Shown here piece after piece: positions 26,760-37,574 of a stretch of 62,000 nucleotides of DNA (the first letter of the stretch is position 1; each line of letters opens with the position of its first letter). The stretch is taken from assembly GCA_009760855.2 (NCBI GenBank), contig WPIO01000003.1, positions 4,107,501-4,169,500 of the forward strand, given 5' to 3'. The notes under the pieces are model-generated. The model ran no database searches and was not told the DNA's origin. It saw nothing but the letters and a program-made list of their open reading frames with translations. The translations under genes were made by a program, and so were the position numbers. Origin of the DNA: Cristatella mucedo. Taxonomy: Eukaryota; Bryozoa; Phylactolaemata; Cristatellidae.

Positions 26760-28079
26760 CCACTACCGCATACCGACTGTCTCTGCTCCTGGTCGTCGGC
26801 CGCGTTGACGTTATGCGCTAGAGTCGTCGTTGGTGTCGGGCTGAGGGAAAATCTTAAGTGTCCCTGCAGTGGTGCAGTTCAGTCGAGCCGAGCTTTGCCG
26901 CTTCAGTAGGGCCCGCAATCTGAAAAAACCGGCCGTAGCCCGCGGACATTAACCGTCGGGACCGTAATTACTTGTCTGGAGCTATAGTGGCCGAACGTGT
27001 AAAAAACGAGTGATTTTTTATAAACGACACGGGTATTTTTCTAAATAAACCCTTCAGGCTGCTGCATCGGGGTAAGACTGCTAGCAGAAGAAAGAGCTGG
27101 AGTGCTGCGCAGGCCGCAGCTGAGGTAGGAGAAAGAAAGAACTTGTAGATGCCGCAGCTGCAGGCAGCCGCGGCGGCTGCAGCTCGCGCCAGCTTCCGCC
27201 AGGCCCCGTTGAACCTTTGTGAGCCCACGAAGCCACGTTCGTACGTACATTCGTGTTATTATCGAATGGTACATTCTGCTCGGCTCGTGCTGATCTGTTC
27301 TTCGCAGCTATTCAAGAGTTGCACCGATAGAAATGCCGTAGCGCTACCTACACTTTTGTCTAGTGCTCGTGATAGTACGGTGCCCTTTTTTGACGGTCGC
27401 CTGAAGCGATTCCGCAGCCTTCCCTCCTTCCGTCTCGGCCCCATCAGCATTCGCGCGTCGTATTCTGTCCCTCGTTCGGTCATGTGCGTGCTATGGGGCC
27501 GCGACGCCCAGAGGCGAATAGGCTAAATTGCTAAGAGTTTCCTCTGATTTTTACTTGTGAGTGCTCTCCCAAGAATGACGAAGCCCGATGCGTCGTTTTT
27601 CTTAAAACTAAAGCACTAGTGCTTCGAGGTTCTCGGAGAAACCTCAATGGGTTGACCTACACTCTCCATGGTGGCATGGAGGCGTCTTCGGGCGAATCGC
27701 ATCGTCCCAAGCGCTATTCAGGCACGTTGGTTCGCGCCGAGTCATTTTCGCAAGCCAAACCGCCAGACGTGTCATGCAGCGGCGGGATTCTATACTTTGA
27801 TTTAGCTCTGAAATTTGTGGCAGAAAACTGGCAAAGCTCCGACCTTCAATTCTTTATCAGATTGCCAATCTGGCCAAGCAAGCTCCTGCGAGATTGAACT
27901 GACGATCTCACGGCATCCATTTGGTGGGAGGTTGGCTGCTGCTGGTAAGTGCCCTGCCCTATTCTATACGCGGGACTGCGGCGAGCGCAGCGAACGCCTA
28001 ATGTTGATGCGCCGTCCGACCGACAGAGGCGCCCCGTAAGATCTAGTGTCAAACTAGTGGGCGGAAGAAATGAGGTCCG
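26760..28079. other. No gene seen; approach to CpG island
   Basis: CpG rises gradually from about 26.8 kb. A 125-codon frame (27149-27526) begins with an Ala run from GCAGCC triplets and has no recognised domain. Part of this may be upstream regulatory DNA of SoxD. Confidence 0.45.
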
Positions 28080-28419
28080 GCACAATGCGTCGAGAAGCTT
28101 CGTCGAGTCGCATTCCGCATAGTTTACGCATTCGCTAAGCTATACGCCGGACTGGATATGCGATCGGGGGGGGGGAGCGCGGCAGAGAGCAGCGCAGTCC
28201 GCCGCGCAGGAGTAGCGGTAGGAGTAGCGACCGCAGGCGGCAGTGCCGTCTCGGAGCGAGAGCGGACGGAGCGACTGCGCTGCTGAGCGCCGCCACCTCG
28301 CTAGGAGCGCGCCGGAGCGGCGCGCTCCGCATCGGACGGTGCGCTCGGAGGCCTCGCGAATGCGAGCCGCGTTCGCCCAAAATCCGGCGTCCGTCGGTCG
28401 GCGCAGTCTCGCTCGCGAC

Positions 28420-28452
28420 ACGCGCGCACGCGCGCGCGCGCGCGCGCGCATG
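28420..28452. repeat. (CG)n alternating tract in CpG island
   Basis: CGCGCACGCGCGCGCGCG-type alternating purine-pyrimidine sequence able to adopt Z-DNA. Confidence 0.85.
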
Positions 28453-29589
28453 CGAGCGGTTCTCGTCGCAGTCGAAGGTGCTTCGAAAGGCCGCCGCCTC
28501 AGACCTTCGGCCTCGTTGGCTGCCTCTCGGCGACCAAACTTCGCTGCCGCCGCCGCTGCGAGCGTCAAGCCGCGCCGCGCCGCGCCGAGACCCCGGCGCG
28601 GCGCATCGATTTTGCCGATCCCATTGTTGTGAACGCGACCGTTTACAGCATGGGCGTCAATTACTGGCTGTCCCCTTCCGCGCTGTCAAATTACGCCAAT
28701 TCGGTCCGCATGGCCGCCGAAGCTCTCACACTTGGTTTCTCGCAGAGCCGGCGGTAGAGAGCGACGCGGAGGGAGCACGTGCGTCCGATTACGCTTGCCG
28801 CCGAGGGGCTCTGATGTCACCCGAGTGGCGCGCCCGCCCGCCCGTTACGGCCGCGATGCGACGCCGGCCTCCGGTGGCGCAGTAGGCGGGCGCGCGATGC
28901 CGGAAGGTGCCGCCGCTCGCCTTATGAGGCCGAGTGCTCGCCTTTTGGAATTGCCTTGCACGTAGAGCCGTTCGCCAGTCCAGCCCGCAGCCTCTTTCGC
29001 CAACTTCCGGCGGTTTTACCTCGCTGCGCGAGCTCCGCGTCGAAGCTGCTCCATGGGACCTCCTCTGCGCGACTCGTTCTCGCGCCGCACGAGTCCCGCA
29101 GCTCGCCGGACAGGCGGTTCAAAGGGCACCCAGCCGTCCGCCCTACGCGAGTCCGAAGCGCTGCCCAACCTCGCGGGCGTACGGAGGAGGAGGCGACGTC
29201 GAATCTCCTCTCGGAGGAGCAATGTCGCGAAGACGTCTCGAGGCAACCTGTGTGTCGGGAGAACTTCAGCTCCAACCTAGGCCGCCCGCACTTTCCCGCT
29301 CTCGCTCGCTCGCCCGTACGCTCGCTGGTTCGCCCGCCCGCTCTCGCTCGCCCACTTATTCTCAGCCGGGGGCCGACCCAACTTTGGCCGCCGATACTTA
29401 GGTCACTGACAGACATCCTGTACCCTTGCTTACGAATCCTCGCGGAGAAAACTTTGAACTTTGACTTCCGACGGAGGGACACGGAATTGAGTTTCTTTAA
29501 TTGCGCCGCACGTCGGCGAACCTTTCTTGAACTCCGTCTGAGAAACCGCTCTATCTCGCGGCCGCGCGACTCGATACCCGACTCGGCAG

Positions 29590-29594
29590 CCAAT
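29590..29594 (+). promoter_or_regulatory. CCAAT box in CpG island
   Basis: A CCAAT pentamer within AGCCAATAGG lies about 150 bases upstream of a perfect splice donor at 29747. NF-Y-type CCAAT boxes usually sit 60-100 bases upstream of a start site, so initiation between about 29650 and 29700 would fit. The site is seen; its use is inferred. Confidence 0.35.
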
Positions 29595-29659
29595 AGGAAG
29601 CGGCCGCCAGCCAGGGGGCGGCGGCTCTGAGAGTAGAGCAGCTGGGCGGTACTTGGTCG

Positions 29660-29746
29660 TAGCGCATCTGCACAGTGGTGCAATGTAGTACGAAGCACCC
29701 GACAGGACGCAGCAATGCGCTGGCATTGGAATTTAGATTCACATAG
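29660..29746 (+). other. Candidate non-coding first exon of SoxD (5' end unknown)
   Basis: A donor matching AG|GTGAGT exactly begins at 29747, inside the CpG island. Pairing it with the pyrimidine-rich acceptor ending at 30699 (TTTGCCTCAG) or with the one ending at 30720 removes about 950 bases and places a leader exon directly in front of the ATG. The left boundary given here is a guess. The alternative is that transcription starts close to 30700 and there is no leader intron. Confidence 0.35.
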
Positions 29747-30711
29747 GTGAGTTACGAAGACGCTCTGAGCCGTTTGGGCTGCCGCCAGGGACTGGCGACA
29801 CAGCGAGGTAGGATCCCGTTGCGGCGCGCCGCCAGGAGGGAGGGGCGCGTCGGCGGCGCCGCGCTCCCCGAGTTCCGCGACGCGCGGCGCGTTACGGGCG
29901 AGGACCGCGTGGTTTCGCCTCGGCCGCCGCAGAAGCCTCCGGACATGGCTAGGATGGCTCAGAACGAAGTGCCCGTTGAGGCGCGGCGGATCCGCTTTCC
30001 GCGCGGCGGCCGGCGAGCAAGAGCGGCGGCTCACACCCGACGTATTCGGCCGCTGCTCTCGCTCAGCTTCGGCTGCGCTATTCTCCTGTCGAAGGCGTTG
30101 GTCGTCTCGCTGCCGCACGCTGCAGCAGATCAGTTCGCCCGTATAGTAGAGACGCCGGGGCTCTCTCTCTCACTCGCTCTCTCGAGCGCGGGCGCAGTTT
30201 CGCTTCCGGCGGGGTTCGCACTGCCGCGCCTGCATCATTGATTGCAGTTCGAGACCTCAGGCAGGCTAATTAGGGCTATTGTTTTACAAGTGGCGATTGT
30301 CACGGACGACCCTCTGACATTATTGATTCGACCGCGGGCCACGCGCAGACAGTGCGACCGGCACCCCCGTTATGATTAAAGCGCATTGTTCGATTGTATC
30401 GGTCGGATAGCTTGGTCCGTCCAGTTAGACCGACCGCCGGCCGCGTTGCCTTCTCGTGGCTGATCTCGGTAGTTGCACCAGATTCCGGCCTTCGCGACTG
30501 GGCTGGCAGGCGGGCGGGCGGACAGTGACTGGAGGCCGCGAACCGATGCACGGTCCGATGCTCGCAAGGCCCATCCTGATGGTGCAACCGCCGCCCCTTC
30601 GGGTGGAGTGACGTTGCCCCATCTGCTGCTGCTGCTGCTGCTCTCGAAACTCGTCGAGAGCCAATCGCCTTAGCTCCTGCCGCTTGGCCTTTGCCTCAGC
30701 GCCAGCTGCCG

Positions 30712-30723
30712 ATGTTGCAGTGA
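30712..30723 (+). promoter_or_regulatory. Three-codon upstream ORF in the SoxD leader
   Basis: ATG TTG CAG TGA encodes M-L-Q-stop and ends one base before the main ATG at 30725. It is in the mRNA if the acceptor at 30699 is used and is removed if the acceptor at 30720 is used, so acceptor choice would switch the uORF on or off. The sequence is certain; regulation is inference. Confidence 0.35.
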
Positions 30724-30724
30724 C

Positions 30725-31207
30725 ATGTCGTCAAAGCGAACCAACTCTAGCCCAATGGGCTATTGCGACAATCTGGCTCCGGAACTGGAGATCGAGAGCA
30801 GCACTTCCGACTTGAACGACCGCTCCCGAACGGAGGACGACAACGCGAGCGACAGGGATGCCGACTCCCCTACCTGCGGCTACAGGACGAAGAAGGCCCG
30901 CATTCTGCAGTCGGTGAAAGTCGAGCGGAGGACGACGACGACGACGACCCCTGGTCAGCTGCTGCACGACGACGACGACGACGGCGGCTGCGGCTTCTCC
31001 GGCCAGCGCAGCAGCCGCAGCAGGCGCTGCGGCTGCTGCGCTGGCGGCCCGCGCGACGTCCGAGAGGCCACGCTCAGAGAGGTCGTCGGTCTGGCCAAGA
31101 CTGCCGTGCTCGCCTGCGGCACCTCTGCGCGAGAGAAAGAGAGGCTACTCGGCGACATCATCTGTCAGCTGCAGTGCTTTCGAGACTCGGTGAAGAGCGA
31201 GCAGCAG
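30725..31207 (+). CDS. SoxD: SoxD exon with start codon (N-terminus and start of coiled coil)
   Basis: The exon encodes 161 residues and ends in phase 0 at CAG|GTAACT. The protein begins MSSKR, the same start as vertebrate SOX5 (MSSKRP) and SOX6 (MSSKQ), which supports this ATG. Residues 30-50 are acidic and Ser-rich, a basic TKKAR lies at 55-59, Thr and Asp runs at 70-86 come from ACG/GAC repeats, and a Cys/Arg-rich patch is at 95-108. Residues 137-161 read EKERLLGDIICQLQCF then RDSVKSEQQ, aligning with the vertebrate AEKERQLMGMINQLTSLRE segment that opens the SoxD leucine zipper. The exon therefore stops just as the dimerisation coil begins. The family assignment rests on the two ends; the middle is not conserved with anything I recognise. 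Confidence 0.85.
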
Positions 31208-31404
31208 GTAACTCTCTCGTTTGGGGCACGGTTCATTTTTGCCCGGCCTGAGCGAGCTCGAGGCTGGTGCATGTACATGCGGGCAGGCACCCTTAGGTGG
31301 GTGGGTGGGGGGCAGCCAGTCACATGAACCCGTGCTTAGTTTTATTGCGAGGGTATTGGTTTTTTTTTCGGGGTGGGTGATATGGTTTTTGATGGTTATA
31401 ATTG

Positions 31405-31560
31405 TAATAACAAAGCTTATTTATATAGTGCCACAAGAGAACCAACTCTCTTTCAAGGCATTTTGCATATGCTGAAAAGAAAGCATATCAATTGGTTAGT
31501 TTTATTGCGTGCACAATTTCAGCACGCACAAGCACACAGCAGACATTGCATGGACAGGGC
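31405..31560 (-). mobile_element. LINE/SINE tail, minus strand
   Basis: TTATTTATATAGTGCCACAA and GAGAACCAACTCTC are the reverse complement of the GAGATTAAGTTCTCT..GCTATATAAATAA tail. The following GCTGAAAAGAAAGCATATCA parallels GCTGGAAAGAATGCATGTCA at 45095, so both belong to one subfamily. It is located in the first SoxD coding intron. Confidence 0.6.
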
Positions 31561-31882
31561 AAGTGTCGTATAAGGGATCGAGGCCTTGCTAAGTCCTGCT
31601 CTGCTACTTCGACTGCTAACGGGGCAACAAGGGGGGAGGAGGAGGGGTGGAGCAGGATCGCTAGACTAGCTTAGCTCCTTGTGGCTCTGCTCTCGATCCT
31701 TGTCTCACAAAGAGTAGAGACGATTCTTCAATTCCTCTGCTACCGATCCACGGCTGCCTGCTTCCAATAGCTTGCGCATGCGGCAGACGCTATTTCGCCA
31801 AGTGAATGGCAGCCAGCTCTTCAGGAGAACTAGTCGAACCAACGCCAGACTATAACAAGCTGCCGTACTTAGAAGCCTCCTC

Positions 31883-31914
31883 GCTCTCCCCTCTCTCTCT
31901 CTCTCTCTCTCTCA
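31883..31914. repeat. (CT)n microsatellite
   Basis: Short CT array in the first coding intron of SoxD. Confidence 0.9.
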
Positions 31915-32424
31915 TCCTTGATATTTAAAAGAGTAGCGCTTTTGCAAGCTGAGGGAAAAGCCCAGCAAATGGGCCGGACTCGTGACAGCCGGTAGCTGCA
32001 AATCTTCGTTTGCTTGTTTGCTTGCAGGACGCCGGTAAAGAGGAGCCCGTGACTTGCGACGGTAGGAGGGCGCAGCAGCAGTAGCATAGTTTTTGCCGCT
32101 GGCGCACCTCTGTGCATGCACGTCAGCACGACTTGGCATGCATGCTCGCATGCAAGCGGCCACGGCAATGCACTTGCACACCGGCCGCCGTGTGCGATCA
32201 AGCCACTGGGCTTCGAAGGCCGTCGTAAGTCGACACCGGCACCCGTCTGGCTGCTTGCATAGAGTTAGCTGTGCTGGCAGGCTGGCTCGTTCACGCTCAC
32301 GTGGTGTGGTGGTCGGGTCCCGTCAGCGAGGTCATTGCAAGGTCGCGTCATCGAGCTGGTGATCCCAAGGTCCTTGTAGGCTGTCCCTGGTACGTGCACC
32401 CTATCGGTTGGCTATCTGGGATTG

Positions 32425-32500
32425 GCTACCGAATGCATACCGAAAGCCGATTAGGCTTTTAGTGCGCCGCTATAGAAAACTCTCTTAAGCAGCACACTTG
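32425..32500 (+). repeat. Family C tail repeat (stem-loop core)
   Basis: GCTACCGAATGCATACCGAA, then AAAGCCGATTAGGCTTT (a 6-bp stem with a 5-base loop) and GTGCGCCGCTATAGAAAAC. The core recurs at 34590 (+), 49380 (-), 50670 (+) and 61665 (-). Confidence 0.6.
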
Positions 32501-33121
32501 TTAGTCTTTTTGGCTAAGTGGAGTTACAGATGGAGATGCATTGCACCACATTACTGGCTGCCTTTTCCTCACCGCAGAAAGAGTCGGTCTACCCATCCAA
32601 GCCAGGTCTTCTTGGCCCCTACCCTGTCCTACTCCTCTTGCGTGTTCCACGCACGAGCGTGCGAGCGTATGTGCATGCGTGCATGTGTGGGCGCGTGTTG
32701 TGCTCCTGAGCATAGCTTATTGGCCTCCTGTGGCAGCCACTGCTGTTACGGCATCTGCAACATTCGGTTGTCAGTCAGCATGATACTAAGCCAAGTATGG
32801 CAGACTAATGCATCAAATACTTTGGACAGACGTCGATATGATAAACGGGTGTTCACTGGTAAACAAGACTGTGCAAACAGCTAGACTAGATACCACAAGC
32901 TCCTAACTAAGCACTAAATCAGCTATGCAATGGCTTCATCCTCACCTTGCAGGACCGGGTCAGGCAGACAGTCACTAGACGGTCTAAGGAGTGGGAGCGA
33001 AAGTCTCCTACTTTGTTCTCAGTGTGCCCCCCTCTCTTGTCTGTCTTGCCCTGTCGTTAGCTTGCTCACTCTGTATTCTGTTTGGGTTTGTGCCATTCTC
33101 TTCGTCTCGTGCTCTACCACC

Positions 33122-33224
<103 letters not shown>

Positions 33225-33539
33225 CCTACCAACCTGTTAGTCTCTCACTCTCATCATCCTCTCTTAATGCCTAAGCTATGTTAGGGAGGCTGGCCATGGA
33301 ATATGTTTTGTTTTTCTGCCTCCTGCCTCTAGTGTAATCATTACTCGAGTGCAGGAGAACACTAGCTGATGCCTCGATACAGCATGCCAAAGATTCGTCG
33401 TCAAGGGCATCCCACGACCGGGCCTGGGAAGTCCTTTCTTCAGTCACATTGTGAGCAGCCGAATGTCCTTATGCGCAGCTAGATGCTTGGGATTTAGGGA
33501 TGGAGAGTTCGTCGTCGTCATTGCAGGAGCCAAATAAAC

Positions 33540-33620
33540 ATTTGGAAGCTGCTGTTTCCTGAAAAGCTATGCTTAGGGCGCTATATCAAATGCATTATTA
33601 TTATTATTTTTATTATTAAC
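33540..33620 (+). mobile_element. LINE tail remnant with (TTA)n
   Basis: GAAAAGCTATGCTTAGGGCG CTATATC followed by ATTATTATTATT looks like the terminal GGGCGCTATAT..(TTA)n of an L2-type element. No coding part is visible. Confidence 0.5.
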
Positions 33621-34299
33621 TTATCCGGACAGATGAAAAACTAAAATAGGATCAAGGCAGTTCAGGTAGACAGGGAAGATGAGACGTTCACATTCGCCCG
33701 AAGAGACTCCTTGGATCACCCTTTCACCTAAGGGTAAGGATGTCAAAAGGTGATTATAAGTATTTAAACTGACGGATGAGCTTATAAGCAGAAGCTAAAC
33801 AAAAACAGCACCTCTTCGTCGGCACCCGATGCTCAGGTGAAGTTGGTGCTTACGTCAGTTTGTCTTTAGTAGTATATTCTGAGATCTGTCAGTTTCGTAC
33901 TTGAAGACTCTATAGCGATGATTTTCAGTCGACTGAGTGACCATGCAGGCATGAGGACCCAGTGATAAAATATGACATCAACCCGTTAGAAGCACTTGAG
34001 ATGCCTGCTGAGTGTTGAGTGTCTGCTGATGCTGCCTGCTGTCGATAATGTCTGCCTTGTTGATCGTTAGTCACGTTATCTATAATATCTGCAGTTACAA
34101 CCGAACGATTTGCAAGCAGGTGCCACTTAGCAGGTGCAGCAGCAGTGTCGAATAATTTAGGCCGCTATTTACTCCCACGAGTTTCCATCTCATCGGCAGA
34201 CTGCAATATCGGGTGCCAGTTGCACAGCTAGCTTCTCGGGTATTAGTTCTCCGGCAGAGTTCTAGCCATGCTGTTCTGTCGATAATTTCATACCTAGGT

Positions 34300-34665
34300 G
34301 AACTGCTTCGCCTGTTTCAGCCTCCTCCGTACCCCCCCAGTTTGTCCTTGGACAATCAATAAATTAGCCGTTCCACTCCTCTGCTTAAAGATCGTTGGAG
34401 ACAGAAGCTTTTGCTCTGAAGGTACTAGACTGTGGAGCTCACTTCCACAATTCTTTTGCAACGACATATAATCTGCTGCCGACAGTGGCACATCCTTTCC
34501 AGCTGTGCTTGGCTGGTACTTCCATGCTGTTCACTTCCTTAACTAGCCTCCTGATTCAAGTATGCTTCTCACTTTCTCTTTGTTGTGTGAAATGGAGTTT
34601 TAGGCTTTGCATGCGCTATAGAAAACTCGCCTGCACAACACCCACATAGGCGTTGTGGCTTTGTG
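34300..34665 (+). mobile_element. LINE C-terminus plus family-C tail
   Basis: The frame from about 34386 reads VGDRSFCSEGTRLWSSLPQF, matching the GDRSFSVAAPRLWNSLP end of L2-like reverse transcriptases. It is followed within 200 bases by TTTTAGGCTTTGCATGCGCT and ATAGAAAACTCGCCTG, the tail found in other family-C copies. This links family C to a LINE 3' end. It lies in a SoxD intron. Confidence 0.65.
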
Positions 34666-34990
34666 TAGTTACAGACGGAGGTACATTGCGGAGGTACAAT
34701 GCGTTTCATTACCCTAGTTTAGAGACATGAGCTTGGCTGCACACGAGCGACCGCCCAGTCATTCGCTGATGCACACGTGTATGCAGGTCGGCCAAGTAGG
34801 TGCTCCTACACACAAGCAATAGCAGCGATTGTTATCTCTGTCGGCGGTGTTGGTGGTGAGTGCTTCTCATGCTCGTAGCTGCTGAGTTCATTGGTTGTTG
34901 GTTCAAGGCTTGTTTTGATGTTCTGGCCGGCTTCAAGCCGAACAAAGCTCGGCTAGTCGACGTCACACCGCTCGCTGAGCTGAGCTGCGC

Positions 34991-35026
34991 AGGCAGTCGT
35001 TTCGGTCTAGGCAGTCGTTTCGGTCT
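34991..35026. repeat. Exact 18-bp tandem duplication
   Basis: AGGCAGTCGTTTCGGTCT occurs twice head to tail in a SoxD intron. Confidence 0.9.
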
Positions 35027-35344
35027 TGGTTGAGCCGCCTCAGCGCTGCCTGTGCTGGAGTATTTTTTTGGTTACCTGGTCCTTGACCCTTTGCCGTTCG
35101 TCTGGGCGGCGGCAGCCAATGGGGCAGTGGGCCTCGACACCCGCTGGGCGCCACTTGCGACTCTGTTCAGCCGCGCGAGGCGCCACCTCTCCCCCCCCCA
35201 CTACCGTCCTTCAGCCACAGACGCTTAGGCACCGAGGCGACAGCCGTGAGATGCAGCTGCCGCTGATCGACGGCGCGACGCTGTGGCTCGTGCACGTGCC
35301 GATGCACGTGCCTGTGCGCTGTAGCTTCCTGCTCGTCGGACCAG

Positions 35345-35417
35345 TCGTCTTCGTCTTTGCCACCGACTCCGGAGTCGTCACCTCGAGCTCCCATGACCAA
35401 CGATAGCGGACCAGAAG
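35345..35417 (+). CDS. SoxD: Candidate small SoxD exon (Ser/Pro-rich)
   Basis: A strong donor CAGAAG|GTGAGA begins at 35418. Only one reading frame stays open up to it; it reads SSSSLPPTPESSPRAP followed by MTNDSGPE. An acceptor CCAG ending at 35344 gives entry phase 0, as needed after the ATG exon, and the exit phase (one base) is what the PLNLT exon needs. Ser/Pro-rich linkers precede the PLNLS motif in vertebrate SOX5/6, so position and composition fit, but there is no residue-level homology. The acceptor tract is only moderately pyrimidine-rich. It could be a chance frame. Confidence 0.45.
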
Positions 35418-35714
35418 GTGAGAGCTGTTGGCCTGTTCGTCGAACGTTTGTAGTGGTGCGTGCTGCCGTGCGCTACTAGTTGCATGCTAGCCACTGCTCA
35501 CTTGCCCGGTCTGCCTTCTTTGCAGCCTTAGATTAACACCCTTTTGGTTGGGGGGGGGACGTTTAAAAACTCAGAGGGAACTCTCCTGCACAAGCTCGCT
35601 ATTCACTTGGCGCGTAGTTTCTTGGAGAAATCTCATGCATGGCCATTTTGTGCAACTATCCTACAACGACTTGCTCGTGTGCCTTGTGAAAGTGACATTT
35701 TTTGCCAGTTACAC

Positions 35715-35850
35715 GAATGATGAAAATAATAATGATAACAATTGTAATAATTGTAATAATACAAATAAGTTTTATGTGTAGTACTTAAGAGAACCAAATC
35801 TCCTTCCAGACTCTTTATAGTCTGCTGCAAGAGAAGCAATAACCAACAGT
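35715..35850 (-). mobile_element. LINE/SINE tail, minus strand
   Basis: An AATAATAATGATAACAATTG-rich stretch precedes TACTTAAGAGAACCAAATCT and CTGCTGCAAGAGAAGC, the reverse complement of the element tail with its triplet-like end. Same subfamily as 31405-31560. Located in a SoxD intron. Confidence 0.55.
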
Positions 35851-36643
35851 TAATCTCAAGCAAAGAATCGTGCTTAAACAAGCATGCAGAGGCTCACGTG
35901 TCATAATTAGATGAGTAAGTAAAAGAGCATGAGAATAGGACTGAAGCTAGATCCGTGGAACTAAGGACCGTTTGGGGATTGACAATTTGGAACGTGTATA
36001 GGACCATAAGGGGGTCCGGACACAGTCACGGTTGTGAGACGAATGTAGGTCCACTTTGCTGGTCAATAATAATGCTTGCCGGTATGTGGCGAGCTAGTGG
36101 CTAGTGGCCGCTGATGGATTGATGGTGTGGATGCTCGGGTTAGCGGAGTGGGGGGGTGCCTGCCTGGCGGTTGCCTGGTTGGTTGTGGCGTGGCAGTGCA
36201 CTCTATCAAGTTCTGCTGCCCTCGATGCAGCTGGCGTTGCTGCTCGGCTTCCCTCTGACGGCATTGCAGCTCTCCTCCCATGTGCTTCTAATAGTCGACT
36301 GGCAGGCCGAGGGCATTTGTGCGAGGCTGCGGCCCAACTGACAGCTGCTAGCGATTAATTGAAGCCATTGTTTCTGTGATGGTCGTGCTCAAAATGCCAC
36401 CTCCTCACCTGCTTTGGGTCTTCCATCCTGCTTCCTGCGATTGTTGTTACTCGTTAGGCCTTCCTGCTGCAACTAATGATCTCCACTCGATGCAGATTTG
36501 CATCCCTAGGCTGTCCATTGTTATTCTGTAATTATGGCAGCCCGACCCATCCCGTGACTGTGAGAGTAGGGCTGGCGATTGTGTGCTCCTCATGGAAATG
36601 CAGATGGAAAAGTGTTGGTCTTAGGGACTGCCGGAGGGTTGTG

Positions 36644-37130
<487 letters not shown>

Positions 37131-37368
37131 CTGACAGAGTGACCCATGCACATAGTAAGGCGAGAGGTCAATGAGCTTGCATGCGTATAGCTTGCGTATA
37201 GGCAATTGTCTGACATGTGTAATGCGTAGCCGAGCTGCTCGAGACAGACAGGGTTCGAGACAGATCGAAGAGAGAAGAGGCAGCACAAGAAAGAGAGAGG
37301 CTGAGAGTTTGAGAGGTGGGCTGCAGCCACTTCTTTAGTGGGCATGCTAAGCTGTTGTTGAGCAGGAG

Positions 37369-37404
37369 ACTGGCCTGCTGCTGCGTCGGCAGCAGCAGGC
37401 CAGT
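37369..37404. repeat. Perfect 16-bp inverted repeat, 4-base loop
   Basis: ACTGGCCTGCTGCTGC, loop GTCG, then the exact reverse complement. It lies 170 bases upstream of the PLNLT exon and could fold in the pre-mRNA or hold the intron branch region in a hairpin. Confidence 0.92.
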
Positions 37405-37574
37405 GTAGCTCGAGAGTGTCAGCCGTGGTGACGGTAGCAGATTGACTGCTGCGAAGCGAATGCTGAAGCGCTGGCCTGGTGGCAGGCTGGCGATGGCAGC
37501 GGTGGCTGCGATGCCCTCTATCTCTCTCAGTTGGCAGTTCGTTGTCATTCAGACATTCATTCTTTTTGTTTCAG

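Larger units (their letters stand above)
28080..30720 (+). promoter_or_regulatory. CpG island and probable SoxD promoter region
   Basis: Base composition changes sharply here: CpG is frequent (for example an alternating CG run near 28420-28450 and many GCGC and CGCG words), unlike the flanking repeat-rich DNA. The block ends just before the SoxD start codon at 30725. A CCAAT box lies at 29590-29594. No TATA box is obvious, as expected for CpG-island promoters. Long open frames on both strands are what a stop-poor GC-rich sequence produces and show no recognisable domain. Assignment as the SoxD promoter is inference from position and composition; the transcription start cannot be read from sequence alone. 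Confidence 0.65.

Noticed and set aside
32029-32085. Candidate SoxD exon after a strong acceptor (DAGKEEPVTCDG, then a Gln run and stop)
   Set aside because: No donor keeps a phase compatible with both neighbours, and no homology to SoxD.
35167-35400. Minus-strand frame with an acidic/His-rich product opposite the 35345 exon
   Set aside because: No homology; the plus-strand donor and phase logic explain the region better.
36063-36281. Gln/Arg-rich minus-strand frame resembling a coiled coil (REAEQQRQLHRGQQ)
   Set aside because: Wrong strand for SoxD and no splice support; considered as the missing zipper and dropped.
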